A DNA stretch of 64,000 nucleotides from Haloterrigena salifodinae (GTDB taxonomy: Archaea; Halobacteriota; Halobacteria; Halobacteriales; Natrialbaceae), in NCBI RefSeq assembly GCF_003977755.1, contig NZ_RQWN01000002.1:124001-188000 (forward strand), read 5' to 3'. The position numbers and the translations under genes were made by a program. Within the stretch, counting starts at the first letter, position 1; each line of letters begins with the position of its first letter. Below the pieces are notes generated by a model. The model ran no database searches. It saw nothing but the letters and a program-made list of their open reading frames with translations, and was not told where the DNA came from. Of the stretch, positions 27,239 through 36,224 are shown one piece after another.

Positions 27239-27448
27239 GAACAGGGGTACGCTCGCCCCCGTGAATAAGTTTGTCCCCGAGTACCATGGTAGTTGTTCGA
27301 TAGCCGCAACCGCGGGACTACGCGTTCGTCACTCTGGCTCGGGCAATCGACCGCGGCGAGCGATGGTCGGAGACGGCACGCCCCCGTACGGAAACGGGCT
27401 GTCGTCCTGCCGGGTTCGAGTCGCCGTCGCGCGGCTCGGCCGCTCGTC

Positions 27449-27679
27449 TCACCCCATCGCGATGTACGTTTTCGTGTCGCTGACGCCGCCGAGTCCCTGA
27501 ACGCTCGAGGAAACGGTCTCGAGAACATCGTAGACCTCCTGGCCGTCGACCTCCGCGATGATGTCGTAGTTGCCGGCGACGATGTGGGCGTCGATCACCG
27601 ACTCGAGGCCCCTGATCTCCGCGAGTAGCCCCTCGGACTCTCCGGCGGCCGTCTTCACCATGATGAACGCGTGGACCAT
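27449..27679 (-). CDS. Second stand-alone RAM-domain protein
   Basis: The 76-residue protein is a paralogue of the product at 26262-26492: VHAFIMVKTAAGESEGLLA, then VIDAHIVAGNYDIIAEVDG, then SDTKTYIAMG. It has only the ligand-binding domain of the Lrp/AsnC family. It lies 210 bases upstream of trkA on the same strand, so it may be read in the same transcript or have its own; the spacer shows no conserved ORF. Its start is divergent from the SLC13 permease gene, which suggests that the two share a regulatory region. Confidence 0.86.
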   Translation of the reverse strand: MVHAFIMVKTAAGESEGLLAEIRGLESVIDAHIVAGNYDIIAEVDGQEVYDVLETVSSSVQGLGGVSDTKTYIAMG

Positions 27680-27878
27680 CGATAGTGTGGTACTCTATGG
27701 CACGACTAAAGCCTTTGCCCGACGCCGACTCGAGCTTCCTTTGCACCCGATGGACGGCGAACGCGCGGTCGGCGCCGGAGATGAAGACGCAATGACGGGA
27801 GGCAGCCGCCGTCGCTCGATTCGCACCTCCGAATCGGGAGCTTCAAGCGGGGTCGGTCGAGAGTCAGGGACGTCAACC

Positions 27879-29828
27879 GTGTTCGGTCAGGTTCTCCACA
27901 GCGACGGCGTCGTTGGACTGCCCGCTCAGACCGGCGGGCTCGGGGTGACGCCCGAGATGGTGGTCGTGTTCGGGATCATTCTACTTGCGCTCGTCCTCTT
28001 CGTTACCGAACTGCTGCCGATCGACGTGACCGCGATCCTCGTCATGGTGCTGTTGATGGTACTCGGCGCCGATGGCGTGGTGAACTTCACGCAGATCTCG
28101 ACCGCGGAGGGAACCTCCGGGTTCTCGAACTCGGCGACGATCACCGTGCTGGCGATGTTGATCCTCAGTTCGGGGATCAGCCGCACCGGCGTCGTCCAGA
28201 TCGTCGGTCGGAAGATGTCGGCGTTCGCGGGTGAGGATCTCGACAAACAACTGCTCGCGACGATCGGCGTCAGTGGTCCTATCTCCGGGTTCATCAACAA
28301 CACACCGGTCGTCGCCATCCTCGTCCCGGTCGTCTCGGACATCGCTCACAAGGGGAAGACGTCGCCCTCGAAACTCCTGATTCCGCTCTCCTACGCGTCG
28401 ATGTTCGGCGGGATGCTCACCCTCATCGGGACCTCGACGAACATCCTCGCGAGCGACGTCTCCGCGCGCCTGCTCGACCACCCGTTCTCGATGTTCGAGT
28501 TCACCAAGCTCGGCATTATCGTGCTGCTCGTCGGCAGCGCCTATCTCATGACCGTCGGCCACCGACTGTTGCCCGAGCGCGTCCCCGTCGAGGAGGACTA
28601 CGTTCAGGAGTACGCGATCGAGGAGTACCTGACCGAGGTCGTCGTCAACGACGACTCGCCGATTGTCGGGACGACCGTCGAGGAAGCCATCGATCACGTC
28701 GAGTTCGACGCCGACATCCTGCAGGTCGTCCGCAACGACGAGGAGTTCATCGAACCCATCGGCCAGAAGACGATCCGAGCCGGCGATCTGCTCCGGTTGC
28801 GCGCCGACCGCGACACCGTCCGGCAGTTCGTCGACCGGGAGACGCTCACACTCTCGGGCAGCCCCGAGACCGCCGCCGAGTTAGAGCCCGACGAAGTACC
28901 GGATCGGACCCTCGTCGAAGTGGTCGTCCCGCGCGGCTCGTTTCTCGTCGGCGAGTCCCTCGAGAGTTCGACGTTTCGACAGCGCTACGACGCGACCGTT
29001 CTGGCGTTCCGCAGTCGGGGCGAGACGGTTCGCGAGGACATGGACGAGCGCCGGATCCGCGTCGGCGACACGCTGCTGGTCCAGGCGGCGCCGGACAGCG
29101 TCGATCGTCTCTCGAAGAACGACGACTTCATCGTCGCACACGAACCCGAGGAACCGGACTACCGGAGCGAGAAGATCCCGCACGCGGTCGCGATCATGGC
29201 CGGCGTCGTCGGCTTCGTCGCCGTTCCCTGGGGGGCGGTCGGCGCCGCCCTCGCCGGCGCAACCGGCGTCGCGGCGTTCGAGGTGATGTCGGCCCTTTCG
29301 CTCCCGATTCTCGTGACCGCGCTCGCGGGCGTCGTGGCGATGGTCGCGACGGGCGTCCTCAAGCCGACCGAGATCTACGACGCCGTCGAGTGGGACGTGA
29401 TCTTCCTGCTCGCCGGCATCATCCCCCTCGGGATGGCCTTAGAGCAAACCGGGGGTGCGGATCTGCTCGGGAGTCTCGTCGCCGCGACGGGCGCCTATCT
29501 GCCGGTTCTCGGCGTCCTCTGGGTGTTCTACCTCGCGACCGGGCTCATAACGGGGGTCATCTCCAACAACGCGAGCGTCGTGTTGATGCTTCCCGTCGCC
29601 GTCGAGACCGCGAATCAGATCGGTGCGAACCCCTTCGCGTTCGTACTCGCGGTGACCTTCGCGGCCTCGACGGCGTTTCTCACGCCCGTCGGCTACCAGA
29701 CGAATCTCTTCGTCTACGGTCCGGGCGGCTACAAGTTCACCGACTTCGTCCGCGTCGGCGCGCCGCTGCAGTTGCTGCTCTCGGTGGTGACGGTGCTCGG
29801 CATCGAATTCTTCTGGGGCGTCGCCTGA
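27879..29828 (+). CDS. SLC13-family permease with two TrkA-C domains
   Basis: The 649-residue membrane protein of the SLC13/DASS (ArsB-NhaD) superfamily has paired repeats: an N-terminal set of about five helices containing GFINNTPVVAILVPV and GGMLTLIGTSTNILAS, a soluble middle with two TrkA-C (RCK_C) domains (residues about 240-430), and a C-terminal set containing ISNNASVVLMLPVAV and TPVGYQTNLFVYGPGGY. Such proteins move sulfate, dicarboxylates or other anions with Na+; the substrate is not clear. Start GTG 27879 is a guess; ATG 27792 or 27750 would add a hydrophilic N terminus, and ATG 27957 would remove 26 residues. Confidence 0.86.
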   Translation: MFGQVLHSDGVVGLPAQTGGLGVTPEMVVVFGIILLALVLFVTELLPIDVTAILVMVLLMVLGADGVVNFTQISTAEGTSGFSNSATITVLAMLILSSGISRTGVVQIVGRKMSAFAGEDLDKQLLATIGVSGPISGFINNTPVVAILVPVVSDIAHKGKTSPSKLLIPLSYASMFGGMLTLIGTSTNILASDVSARLLDHPFSMFEFTKLGIIVLLVGSAYLMTVGHRLLPERVPVEEDYVQEYAIEEYLTEVVVNDDSPIVGTTVEEAIDHVEFDADILQVVRNDEEFIEPIGQKTIRAGDLLRLRADRDTVRQFVDRETLTLSGSPETAAELEPDEVPDRTLVEVVVPRGSFLVGESLESSTFRQRYDATVLAFRSRGETVREDMDERRIRVGDTLLVQAAPDSVDRLSKNDDFIVAHEPEEPDYRSEKIPHAVAIMAGVVGFVAVPWGAVGAALAGATGVAAFEVMSALSLPILVTALAGVVAMVATGVLKPTEIYDAVEWDVIFLLAGIIPLGMALEQTGGADLLGSLVAATGAYLPVLGVLWVFYLATGLITGVISNNASVVLMLPVAVETANQIGANPFAFVLAVTFAASTAFLTPVGYQTNLFVYGPGGYKFTDFVRVGAPLQLLLSVVTVLGIEFFWGVA

Positions 29829-29877
29829 TGCGGGCTCGTCCGGTTCCGGACCGACTGATACGGCCGGAACCGCTGGC

Positions 29878-30495
29878 TTAGAGCGACTCGAGGTCCGAAT
29901 CCTCGAGCGCCGATTCGAGCGTGGACAATACCGCTTCGAGAACCGCGTCCGGCTCCTGGGTCGCGTCGACGCGGACGAATCGATCGGGCTCGCGCTCGAG
30001 AAGTCGCTCGTAGTTATCGCGGACCGACTCGAGGTAGTCAGCGCGTTCGAACTTGTTCGTCGCGCCCGCGCGTTCGGCGGCCGTCTCGGGATCGACGTCG
30101 AGGTAGATCGTCAGGTCCGGCGGGATCGAGAACGGTTCGTGGACGTCGACGACGTACTCGAGCGGGTCGTCGACGGCGAGGCGGTCGGACGCCTCGAGGG
30201 TCGCCCCCTGATAGGCGAACCGGGAGTCGGAGTACCGATCGGAGATCACGAGGTCGTCCCGCTCGAGGGCGGGTTCGATCACCCGCGAGAGGTGGTCGGC
30301 GTGGTCGGCCGTGTAGAGGAACAGTTCCGCCAGGGAGTCGGCATCGTCGTCGCCGATCGAGCGGTAGACCGCGTCGCCGTACCAGGAGTCGTTCGTGGGC
30401 TCCCGCGTGAAGACCGCGTCCGGATAGCGCTCCTGTAGCGTCTCCCAGACCGTCGTCTTGCCGCTCCCGTCCAGTCCCTCGAGCGTGACCAGCAT
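29878..30495 (-). CDS. tmk: dTMP kinase
   Basis: The 205-residue thymidylate kinase starts [20 protein letters not shown] with the P-loop at about residues 7-14, and has the TREP segment ([11 protein letters not shown]) contacting the nucleotide, [18 protein letters not shown] for the DRY and Q-G signature, and a LID-like stretch. It phosphorylates dTMP to dTDP in the cytosol. Length and motif order are normal for the family. It converges with the SLC13 gene (49 bases between stops) and is divergent from the NDUFA9-like gene. Confidence 0.93.
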   Translation of the reverse strand: MLVTLEGLDGSGKTTVWETLQERYPDAVFTREPTNDSWYGDAVYRSIGDDDADSLAELFLYTADHADHLSRVIEPALERDDLVISDRYSDSRFAYQGATLEASDRLAVDDPLEYVVDVHEPFSIPPDLTIYLDVDPETAAERAGATNKFERADYLESVRDNYERLLEREPDRFVRVDATQEPDAVLEAVLSTLESALEDSDLESL

Positions 30496-30594
30496 ACGTC
30501 CACGTCGTCGGGTGGGCTATTACAATCCATCGAGACCGACCGCCAAACCACGGAGGCGATCAATTATTTATCGCTGCGGCGTCATCTTTCGGGC

Positions 30595-31515
30595 ATGAAG
30601 ATCCTCGTCGCCGGCGGTACCGGTTTCATCGGCACGCCCCTCTGTACGGAGCTCCACGAGCGGGGTCACGAGGTGACGGCGCTGTCTCGCGATCCCAGCA
30701 ACGCCGATCTTCCCGCAGGCGTCGATCGGGTCGCGGGCGACATCAGTGCTTACGACTCGATCGCCGAGACGGTCGCGGGTCACGACGCCGTCGTCAACCT
30801 CGTCTCGCTCTCGCCGCTGTACCAGCCTCCCGACGAGGACGCCCACGAGCGGGTTCACCTCGGGGGCACGGCGAATCTCGTCCGGGCGGCCGAAGACGGC
30901 GGCGTCAATCGATTCCTCCAGATGAGCGGGCTCGGGGCCGATCCGGACGCCGACACCGAGTTCCTCCGCACCAAGGGTGCTGCCGAGGACGTCGTCACCG
31001 AGTCGCGGCTCGCGTGGACCATCGTCCGTCCCTCCGTCGTGTTCGGTGACGACGCCGAGTTCCTCGAGTTCACGAAACAGTTGACGACGCCGTACGTGAC
31101 GGGGCTTCCCGGCGGCGGAAAGACGCGGTTCCAGCCGATCTGGGTCGGCGATCTGGTTCCGATGCTCGCCGATGTCCTTGACGACGATACCCACGTCGGC
31201 GAGACCTACGAGATCGCCGGTCCCCAGATCGTCACGCTCGCGGACGCGACCGAACTGTCCTACGCGGCTGAGGGGAAATCCGTCTCCATCGTCTCGATCC
31301 CCATGTCGCTGGCGAAATTCGGACTCTCCGCGATCGATCCCGTCCCGTTCCTCCCGTTCGGCGCGGATCAGGCCCGGTCGCTCGAGATAAACAACACCGT
31401 CGTCACCAACGACGTCTCCGCGTTCGGCGTCTCCGAGGACGAACTGACAACGCTCGGGTCGTATCTCGGCGTCGACGCGGCCGGCCGACGGCAGGCGTCC
31501 CGACCGTCGCCGTGA
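30595..31515 (+). CDS. Complex I NDUFA9-like NAD(P)-binding protein
   Basis: The 306-residue protein is an atypical extended SDR. It begins MKILVAGGTGFIGTPLCTEL with a G-x-x-G-x-x-G dinucleotide site, and contains VVNLVSLSPLYQPPDEDAHE and FLQMSGLGADPDADTEFLRT, then FQPIWVGDLVPMLADVLDD. These fit the NDUFA9-like family, members of which bind NADPH and, in some species, associate with respiratory complex I; the archaeal role is open. The Tyr-Lys catalytic pair of ordinary SDRs is not evident, in keeping with a binding role. Confidence 0.85.
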   Translation: MKILVAGGTGFIGTPLCTELHERGHEVTALSRDPSNADLPAGVDRVAGDISAYDSIAETVAGHDAVVNLVSLSPLYQPPDEDAHERVHLGGTANLVRAAEDGGVNRFLQMSGLGADPDADTEFLRTKGAAEDVVTESRLAWTIVRPSVVFGDDAEFLEFTKQLTTPYVTGLPGGGKTRFQPIWVGDLVPMLADVLDDDTHVGETYEIAGPQIVTLADATELSYAAEGKSVSIVSIPMSLAKFGLSAIDPVPFLPFGADQARSLEINNTVVTNDVSAFGVSEDELTTLGSYLGVDAAGRRQASRPSP

Positions 31516-31768
31516 TCCGCGCCCGAGCCGAGATCGCCGTCCGGCGATTGCCCCCCTGATTTACGGCTGGACCAGTCGGCCCAAACATTTAATATAAAAC
31601 ACAGTCGCTTCATCGCTCACGATGCGTTTCTCTCGTGAAAACTCGCAGTCGAGACCGACGCCTGCTTGCGATTTTCGCGAACCCCGAAGAAGAAGAGAAA
31701 TTCAGCTCAACAAAAGACTTATGTCCTTAATCACTCTGTACCAATTCAACGGAGCCCCCTGACAAACT

Positions 31769-32947
31769 ATGAAGCTGGCGATGATCGGATTCGGACAGGC
31801 TGGTGGCAAGATCGTCGATCGATTCCTCGATTACGACGATCGGACGGGTAGCGGAATCGTCCGCGCGGCGATTGCCGTTAACTCCGCGAAAGCGGACCTC
31901 ATGGGCCTGAAGAATATACCACAGGAGAATCGAGTACTCATCGGCCAGGCCCGGGTAAAGGGCCACGGCGTGGGTGCAGACAACGAGCTCGGCGCGGAAG
32001 TCGCCGAGGAAGACATCGACGAGGTGCAAAACGCCATCGACGCGATTCCGACCCACGAGGTCGACGCGTTTCTGGTTGTCGCCGGGATGGGCGGCGGAAC
32101 CGGATCCGGCGGCGCCCCGGTGCTCGCGAAACATCTCAAGCGAATCTACACGATCCCCGTCTACGGACTCGGCGTCCTGCCGGGTACGGACGAAGGCGGC
32201 ATCTACACGCTCAACGCGGCCCGTTCGTTCCAGACGTTCGTCCGCGAGGTGGACAACCTCATGGTCTTCGACAATGACTCGTGGCGACAGACGGGCGAGT
32301 CCGTCGAAGGCGGCTACGAGCAGATCAACGAGGAGATTGTCCGGCGATTCGGCATCCTCTTCGGCGCCGGCGAGGTCGGCGACGGCCAGGAGGTGGCCGA
32401 ATCCGTGGTCGACTCCTCCGAGATCATTAACACGCTCTCGGGCGGGGGCGTCTCCACGGTCGGCTTCGCCAGCGAAGAAGTCGACCTGAACACCGGCGGA
32501 GGCCTGCTCTCCCGGTTTACCGGCGACGGCGGCGGCGACGACAATCTCGACGCCGCGAACACGACCAACCGCATCACGAGCCTCGTCCGCAAGGCCGCAC
32601 TCGGACGGCTGACGCTGCCCTGCGAGATCGAAGGCACCGAGCGAGCGCTGCTCGTACTCGCCGGCCCCTCGGAGTATCTCAACCGGAAAGGCATTGAACG
32701 CGGGCGGAAGTGGCTCGAAGAGGAAACCGGCAGCATGGAAGTCCGCGGCGGCGACTACCCCCGCGAGGAGCCGGAGGTCGCCGCGGCGATCCTGCTCTCG
32801 GGCGTGACGAACGTTCCCCGGATCAAGCGCCTCCAGCAGGTCGCCATCGAGGCCCAGGACAACATCGACGACATCCAGCAGGAAAGCGAGGAGAACTTAG
32901 AGGAACTCGTCGAGGACGACGAGGACGAACTCGAGCCGCTGTTCTAG
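31769..32947 (+). CDS. cetZ: CetZ-type tubulin/FtsZ-superfamily cytoskeletal GTPase
   Basis: The 392-residue protein starts MKLAMIGFGQAGGKIVDRFL and carries the tubulin signature GMGGGTGSGGAP near residue 109, plus AVNSAKADLMGLKNIP, LPGTDEGGIYTLNAARSFQ and a T7-like loop. These are features of CetZ proteins, the archaeal tubulin-like family that controls cell shape and motility (CetZ1 of Haloferax). The last 40 residues are highly acidic (EELVEDDEDELEPLF). Which CetZ subgroup it is cannot be fixed without alignment. A 253-base upstream region has an AT-rich stretch at 31587-31600, and a T4 run follows the stop. Confidence 0.93.
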   Translation: MKLAMIGFGQAGGKIVDRFLDYDDRTGSGIVRAAIAVNSAKADLMGLKNIPQENRVLIGQARVKGHGVGADNELGAEVAEEDIDEVQNAIDAIPTHEVDAFLVVAGMGGGTGSGGAPVLAKHLKRIYTIPVYGLGVLPGTDEGGIYTLNAARSFQTFVREVDNLMVFDNDSWRQTGESVEGGYEQINEEIVRRFGILFGAGEVGDGQEVAESVVDSSEIINTLSGGGVSTVGFASEEVDLNTGGGLLSRFTGDGGGDDNLDAANTTNRITSLVRKAALGRLTLPCEIEGTERALLVLAGPSEYLNRKGIERGRKWLEEETGSMEVRGGDYPREEPEVAAAILLSGVTNVPRIKRLQQVAIEAQDNIDDIQQESEENLEELVEDDEDELEPLF

Positions 32948-33101
32948 GCTCGCTTTTCTTTCGACACTCGACGGCGCCAGCGATCGCACTCGTGTCGGGG
33001 GGCACGACGGGGGACACTGGCCCCGTCGGCGCGCTCGACCCGAGCCGGACTCGAGCCCGAGTTCGACGTGCTTTTGCCTCCGTCCGGCCTAGCGACCGTC
33101 G

Positions 33102-33776
33102 ATGCAGGTCGTCGTCCCGTTCGCCGCGACGGAGCCGAAGACCCGGCTCGCCGACGTCCTCACGCCCCCGGAGCGGTCGGCGTTCGCGCGCGCCATGCTC
33201 GCGGACGTTCTGACCGCGGTCGTCGAGGCGGGCCACGAGCCGATGGTCCTCGCGACGGCGCCGCTCGACCCCGCGACGCTCGACCTCGAGGCCGACGTCC
33301 GGGACGCGGTTGCGGTCGCGGTCGACGAACGGCCGCTCACCGAAGCGGTCAACGCGCGGCTGCCCGAGCGCGGTGACGATGACCCCGTGGCCGTCGTCAT
33401 GGCCGATCTCGCGCTGACGACCGCCGTCGCGCTCGAGGCGCTGTTCGCCGTCGCGGCCGACGTCGCGGTCGTCCCGGGTCGGGGCGCCGGGACGAACGCG
33501 CTCGTCGTCGACCACCCCGAGTTTCGCGTCGACTACCACGGCGCGTCCTACCTCGATCACCGCGAGATCGCCCGCGACGTCGGGGCGACCCTCGAGACGG
33601 TCGATTCGTTCCGGCTGGGGACCGACGTCGACGAGCCCGCGGACCTCGTCGAGGTGCTCGTCCACGGGACCGAGACCGACCGCGCGCCCGCCCGGCTCCG
33701 CGAGTTCGGGTTCGAACTCGAGCGAACCGACGGCCGCGTGACCGTCGCACGACTCGAAGAATCCTGTCCAGAGTAA
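33102..33776 (+). CDS. cofC: 2-phospho-L-lactate guanylyltransferase
   Basis: The 224-residue cytosolic enzyme makes the activated phospholactate precursor of coenzyme F420. It begins MQVVVPFAATEPKTRLADVL, with the K-T-R-L nucleotide-binding motif, and has VAVVMADLALTTAVALEAL for the metal-binding Asp, VVPGRGAGTNALVV and FRLGTDVDEPADLVEVL. These agree with CofC. The gene begins 154 bases after cetZ and is followed by cofG on the same strand, with a small antisense membrane-protein gene between; cofH lies beyond cofG, so most F420 genes of the FO and CofC steps are grouped here. Confidence 0.93.
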   Translation: MQVVVPFAATEPKTRLADVLTPPERSAFARAMLADVLTAVVEAGHEPMVLATAPLDPATLDLEADVRDAVAVAVDERPLTEAVNARLPERGDDDPVAVVMADLALTTAVALEALFAVAADVAVVPGRGAGTNALVVDHPEFRVDYHGASYLDHREIARDVGATLETVDSFRLGTDVDEPADLVEVLVHGTETDRAPARLREFGFELERTDGRVTVARLEESCPE

Positions 33777-33844
33777 CGCAGTCGACGGACGGCGTTGCTA
33801 CTCGGTGACGGATAACACTCGAAAATAGACGACCGAGACGGCCG

Positions 33845-34003
33845 TCACTCGGTCGTCGGCTCGGTTTCGGGACGGAACCGCGCACGGATCCGATCCGAGT
33901 ACGCGCTGAGGCCGAGCCCCGAGATAAACGTCAGGAGGCTGGGAACGAGGATCCACAGGAGGTCGGGATGTTCTGTACCGGTGTGAAGTGCGATATCGAG
34001 CAT
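33845..34003 (-). CDS. Small single-pass membrane protein
   Basis: The 52-residue protein starts MLDIALHTGTEHPDLLWILV and has one predicted helix, LLWILVPSLLTFISGLGLSAY, followed by a basic and then acidic tail (SDRIRARFRPETEPTTE). It is likely to sit in the cytoplasmic membrane with the tail inside. It lies between cofC and cofG on the opposite strand. I recall similar small ORFs beside cofC in other haloarchaea, but not a function. The start at 34003 gives the best N terminus; 22 further residues upstream look unrelated. Confidence 0.62.
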   Translation of the reverse strand: MLDIALHTGTEHPDLLWILVPSLLTFISGLGLSAYSDRIRARFRPETEPTTE

Positions 34004-34159
34004 ACGGATCTCCCTTTGCTGGACCACTGACGTAATACAATCGATTGCCGCCCTTCTCGCCGCCTGCAACTGCGATCGGTCGACGCCTCTACCCTCGCCG
34101 GCTCGGTGAGCCGTCCGGAAGTGAAGAGCTTATGTATCGAGCGCCGGGATTCGGAGGTA

Positions 34160-35341
34160 ATGTTCCCCGGGGCGAGCGAGTACGGCGTCGACATCGCGGT
34201 CGACGACGCGGCGGTCGAGGACCTCCTCGAGGTCACGCCCGCCGACGTCGACGCGCCGCCCGCGCTGACCTTCTCGCGAAACGTCTTCGTGCCGCTGACG
34301 ACGGCCTGCCGCTACACCTGTACCTACTGCACGTACTTCGATCCACCCGGACAGGCCTCGCTGCTCTCGCTCGAGGAGGTCCGCGAGATCTGCCAGCGGG
34401 GGGCCGACGCGGGCTGTACCGAGGCGCTGTTCACCTTCGGCGACGACCCCGACGACCGCTACACCGAGATCCACGCGCAACTCGAGGAGTGGGGCCACGA
34501 CTCGATTCACGGCTACCTGCGCGAGGCCTGCGAGGTCGCCCTCGAGGAGGGGCTGCTTCCCCACGCCAATCCGGGCGATCAGACCCGCGAGCAGATGGCC
34601 GAAGTGGCGGACGTCAACGCCAGCATGGGTGTGATGCTCGAGACGACCACCGAGGTTCAGGCCCACGGCGGCCCGCGCAGCAAGGAACCGGGCCAGCGCC
34701 TGCGAACGATCGAGAACGCCGGGAAACTCGACGTCGCCTTCACGACCGGCATCCTCGTGGGGATCGGCGAATCGTGGCGCGACCGAGCCGAGAGCCTGCT
34801 CGCGATCCGCGAACTGCACGAGCGCTACGACCACATCCAGGAAGTGATCGTCCAGCCCGTCGTCGACAACGAGCGCTGGTCGGAGGGCTCGCCCGACCTC
34901 GCGACGATGCGCCACGTGACGGCGATGGCTCGCGTCGCCCTCCCCGAGGAGATCTCGGTTCAGGTGCCGCCGAACCTCGCGCCCGCAAAGGAACTGATCG
35001 ACTGCGGCGTCGACGATCTGGGCGGGGTCTCGCCCGTGACGGACGACCACATCAACCCCGAGTACGAGTGGCCCGCCCTACGCGAACTCGAGGAGATCGC
35101 CGACTCGGCGGAGCTGCCGCTGGGGGAGCGACTCCCGGTCTACGAGCGGTTCCTGCCCGAGGAGCTTCGAACCGACGAGTTCGACGGCGTCGCCGCCGAC
35201 GGGACCGCGGGCGCCGCGGGCGACCGCGATCCGAACGCCGATCGCGAGTGGATCTCGCCGACGATCCGCGACGCCCTCGCGGCCGACGACGAGGCCGGAC
35301 GGCGGTATCGGGCGGTGCTCAAGTCGGCCGTCGGCCGCTGA
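34160..35341 (+). CDS. cofG: FO synthase subunit CofG (radical SAM)
   Basis: The 393-residue enzyme is the first half of the FO synthase (7,8-didemethyl-8-hydroxy-5-deazariboflavin synthase). The radical SAM cluster motif CRYTCTYC places Cys at residues 50, 54 and 57. Also seen are MGVMLETTTEVQAHGGPRS and GILVGIGESWRDRAESLLA, typical for CofG. It acts with CofH on tyrosine and a pyrimidine to form FO. ATG 34160 has a GGAGGT directly ahead of it, though spacing is short; GTG 34106 is an alternative. The C-terminal 40 residues carry an acidic Ala/Gly linker. Confidence 0.93.
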   Translation: MFPGASEYGVDIAVDDAAVEDLLEVTPADVDAPPALTFSRNVFVPLTTACRYTCTYCTYFDPPGQASLLSLEEVREICQRGADAGCTEALFTFGDDPDDRYTEIHAQLEEWGHDSIHGYLREACEVALEEGLLPHANPGDQTREQMAEVADVNASMGVMLETTTEVQAHGGPRSKEPGQRLRTIENAGKLDVAFTTGILVGIGESWRDRAESLLAIRELHERYDHIQEVIVQPVVDNERWSEGSPDLATMRHVTAMARVALPEEISVQVPPNLAPAKELIDCGVDDLGGVSPVTDDHINPEYEWPALRELEEIADSAELPLGERLPVYERFLPEELRTDEFDGVAADGTAGAAGDRDPNADREWISPTIRDALAADDEAGRRYRAVLKSAVGR

Positions 35342-35399
35342 TTGTCGCCGCGGCGAACGCCGCGCCGACGCTCGAGAGCGATTCGACGCCGAATCCCGG

Positions 35400-36158
35400 T
35401 TACGAACAGGAGAAGCCGCCGTCGACGACCAGCGCCTGGCCGGTGATCCAGTCGGCCTCGTCGCTCGCCAGGAACAGCATCGCGTTGGCGATGTCCTCGG
35501 GTCTCCCGAGGCGCTTGAGCGGATAGTAGCGAGCCATCTCTTCCTTGGCGGTCTCCCACTCAGCCTCAGTGCGGTTCTTCCGGGGCATCGCCGTATCCGT
35601 CACGCCCGGACAGACCGCGTTCGCCCGGACGCCGGCCGGGCCGACCTCCGCCGCGACCGTCCGCGTGAAGTTGACGACCGCGCCCTTCGACAGCGAGTAG
35701 GCGCCGAGTTCCGGCGCGCCGATGACGCCCGCCAGCGACGCGGTGTTGACGATCGCGCCCGACCCCTGCTCCTTGAAGTGCGGAATCGCGGCGTGACAGC
35801 CGTTCCAGACGCCCTTGACGTTGACGTCGATGACCCGATCGCGCTCGCTCTCGTCGATCTCCTCGATCTTCGTGCGCTGGTGGCTCACGCCCGCGTTGTT
35901 GACCACGATATCGAGGCCGAACTCCTCGACCGCCTCGTCGACGGTCGCGTGGACCGCGTCCGCGTCGCGGACGTCTAGTTCGACGGCGGCTCCGTCCTGG
36001 CCTGCTTCTTCCACTTGATCAACTGTCTCCTCGGCGCTCTCGAGGTCGATATCGGCGGCGACGATCGTCGCTCCCTCCTCGGCGAACCGCGTCGCCGCTT
36101 CGCGGCCGAGGCCGGATCCCGCGCCCGTGATAAATGCCGTCTTGTTATCGAGTCGCAT
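35400..36158 (-). CDS. SDR-family oxidoreductase (FabG-like)
   Basis: The 252-residue short-chain dehydrogenase begins MRLDNKTAFITGAGSGLGRE, with T-G-x-x-x-G-x-G, an acidic residue after beta-2 (VAADIDLES) suggesting NAD, the NNAGVSH motif, and YSLSKGAV with the catalytic Tyr and Lys after VNTASLAG. It ends TGQALVVDGGFSC. The substrate cannot be inferred; membership of the F420 group is positional only, as it sits between the convergent genes cofG and cofH and could simply be a bystander. It is a separate lineage from the SDR at 2105-2863. Confidence 0.87.
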   Translation of the reverse strand: MRLDNKTAFITGAGSGLGREAATRFAEEGATIVAADIDLESAEETVDQVEEAGQDGAAVELDVRDADAVHATVDEAVEEFGLDIVVNNAGVSHQRTKIEEIDESERDRVIDVNVKGVWNGCHAAIPHFKEQGSGAIVNTASLAGVIGAPELGAYSLSKGAVVNFTRTVAAEVGPAGVRANAVCPGVTDTAMPRKNRTEAEWETAKEEMARYYPLKRLGRPEDIANAMLFLASDEADWITGQALVVDGGFSCS

Positions 36159-36224
36159 ACGGGCGCCACACCGAGACGGAAAATAAGTGCTGTGCCGCGC
36201 GCAGTCGGCGGTCGAGTCGTCGAC

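Noticed and set aside
27570-27791. Longer N terminus for the SLC13 permease
   Set aside because: This part overlaps the divergent RAM gene and has no family similarity.
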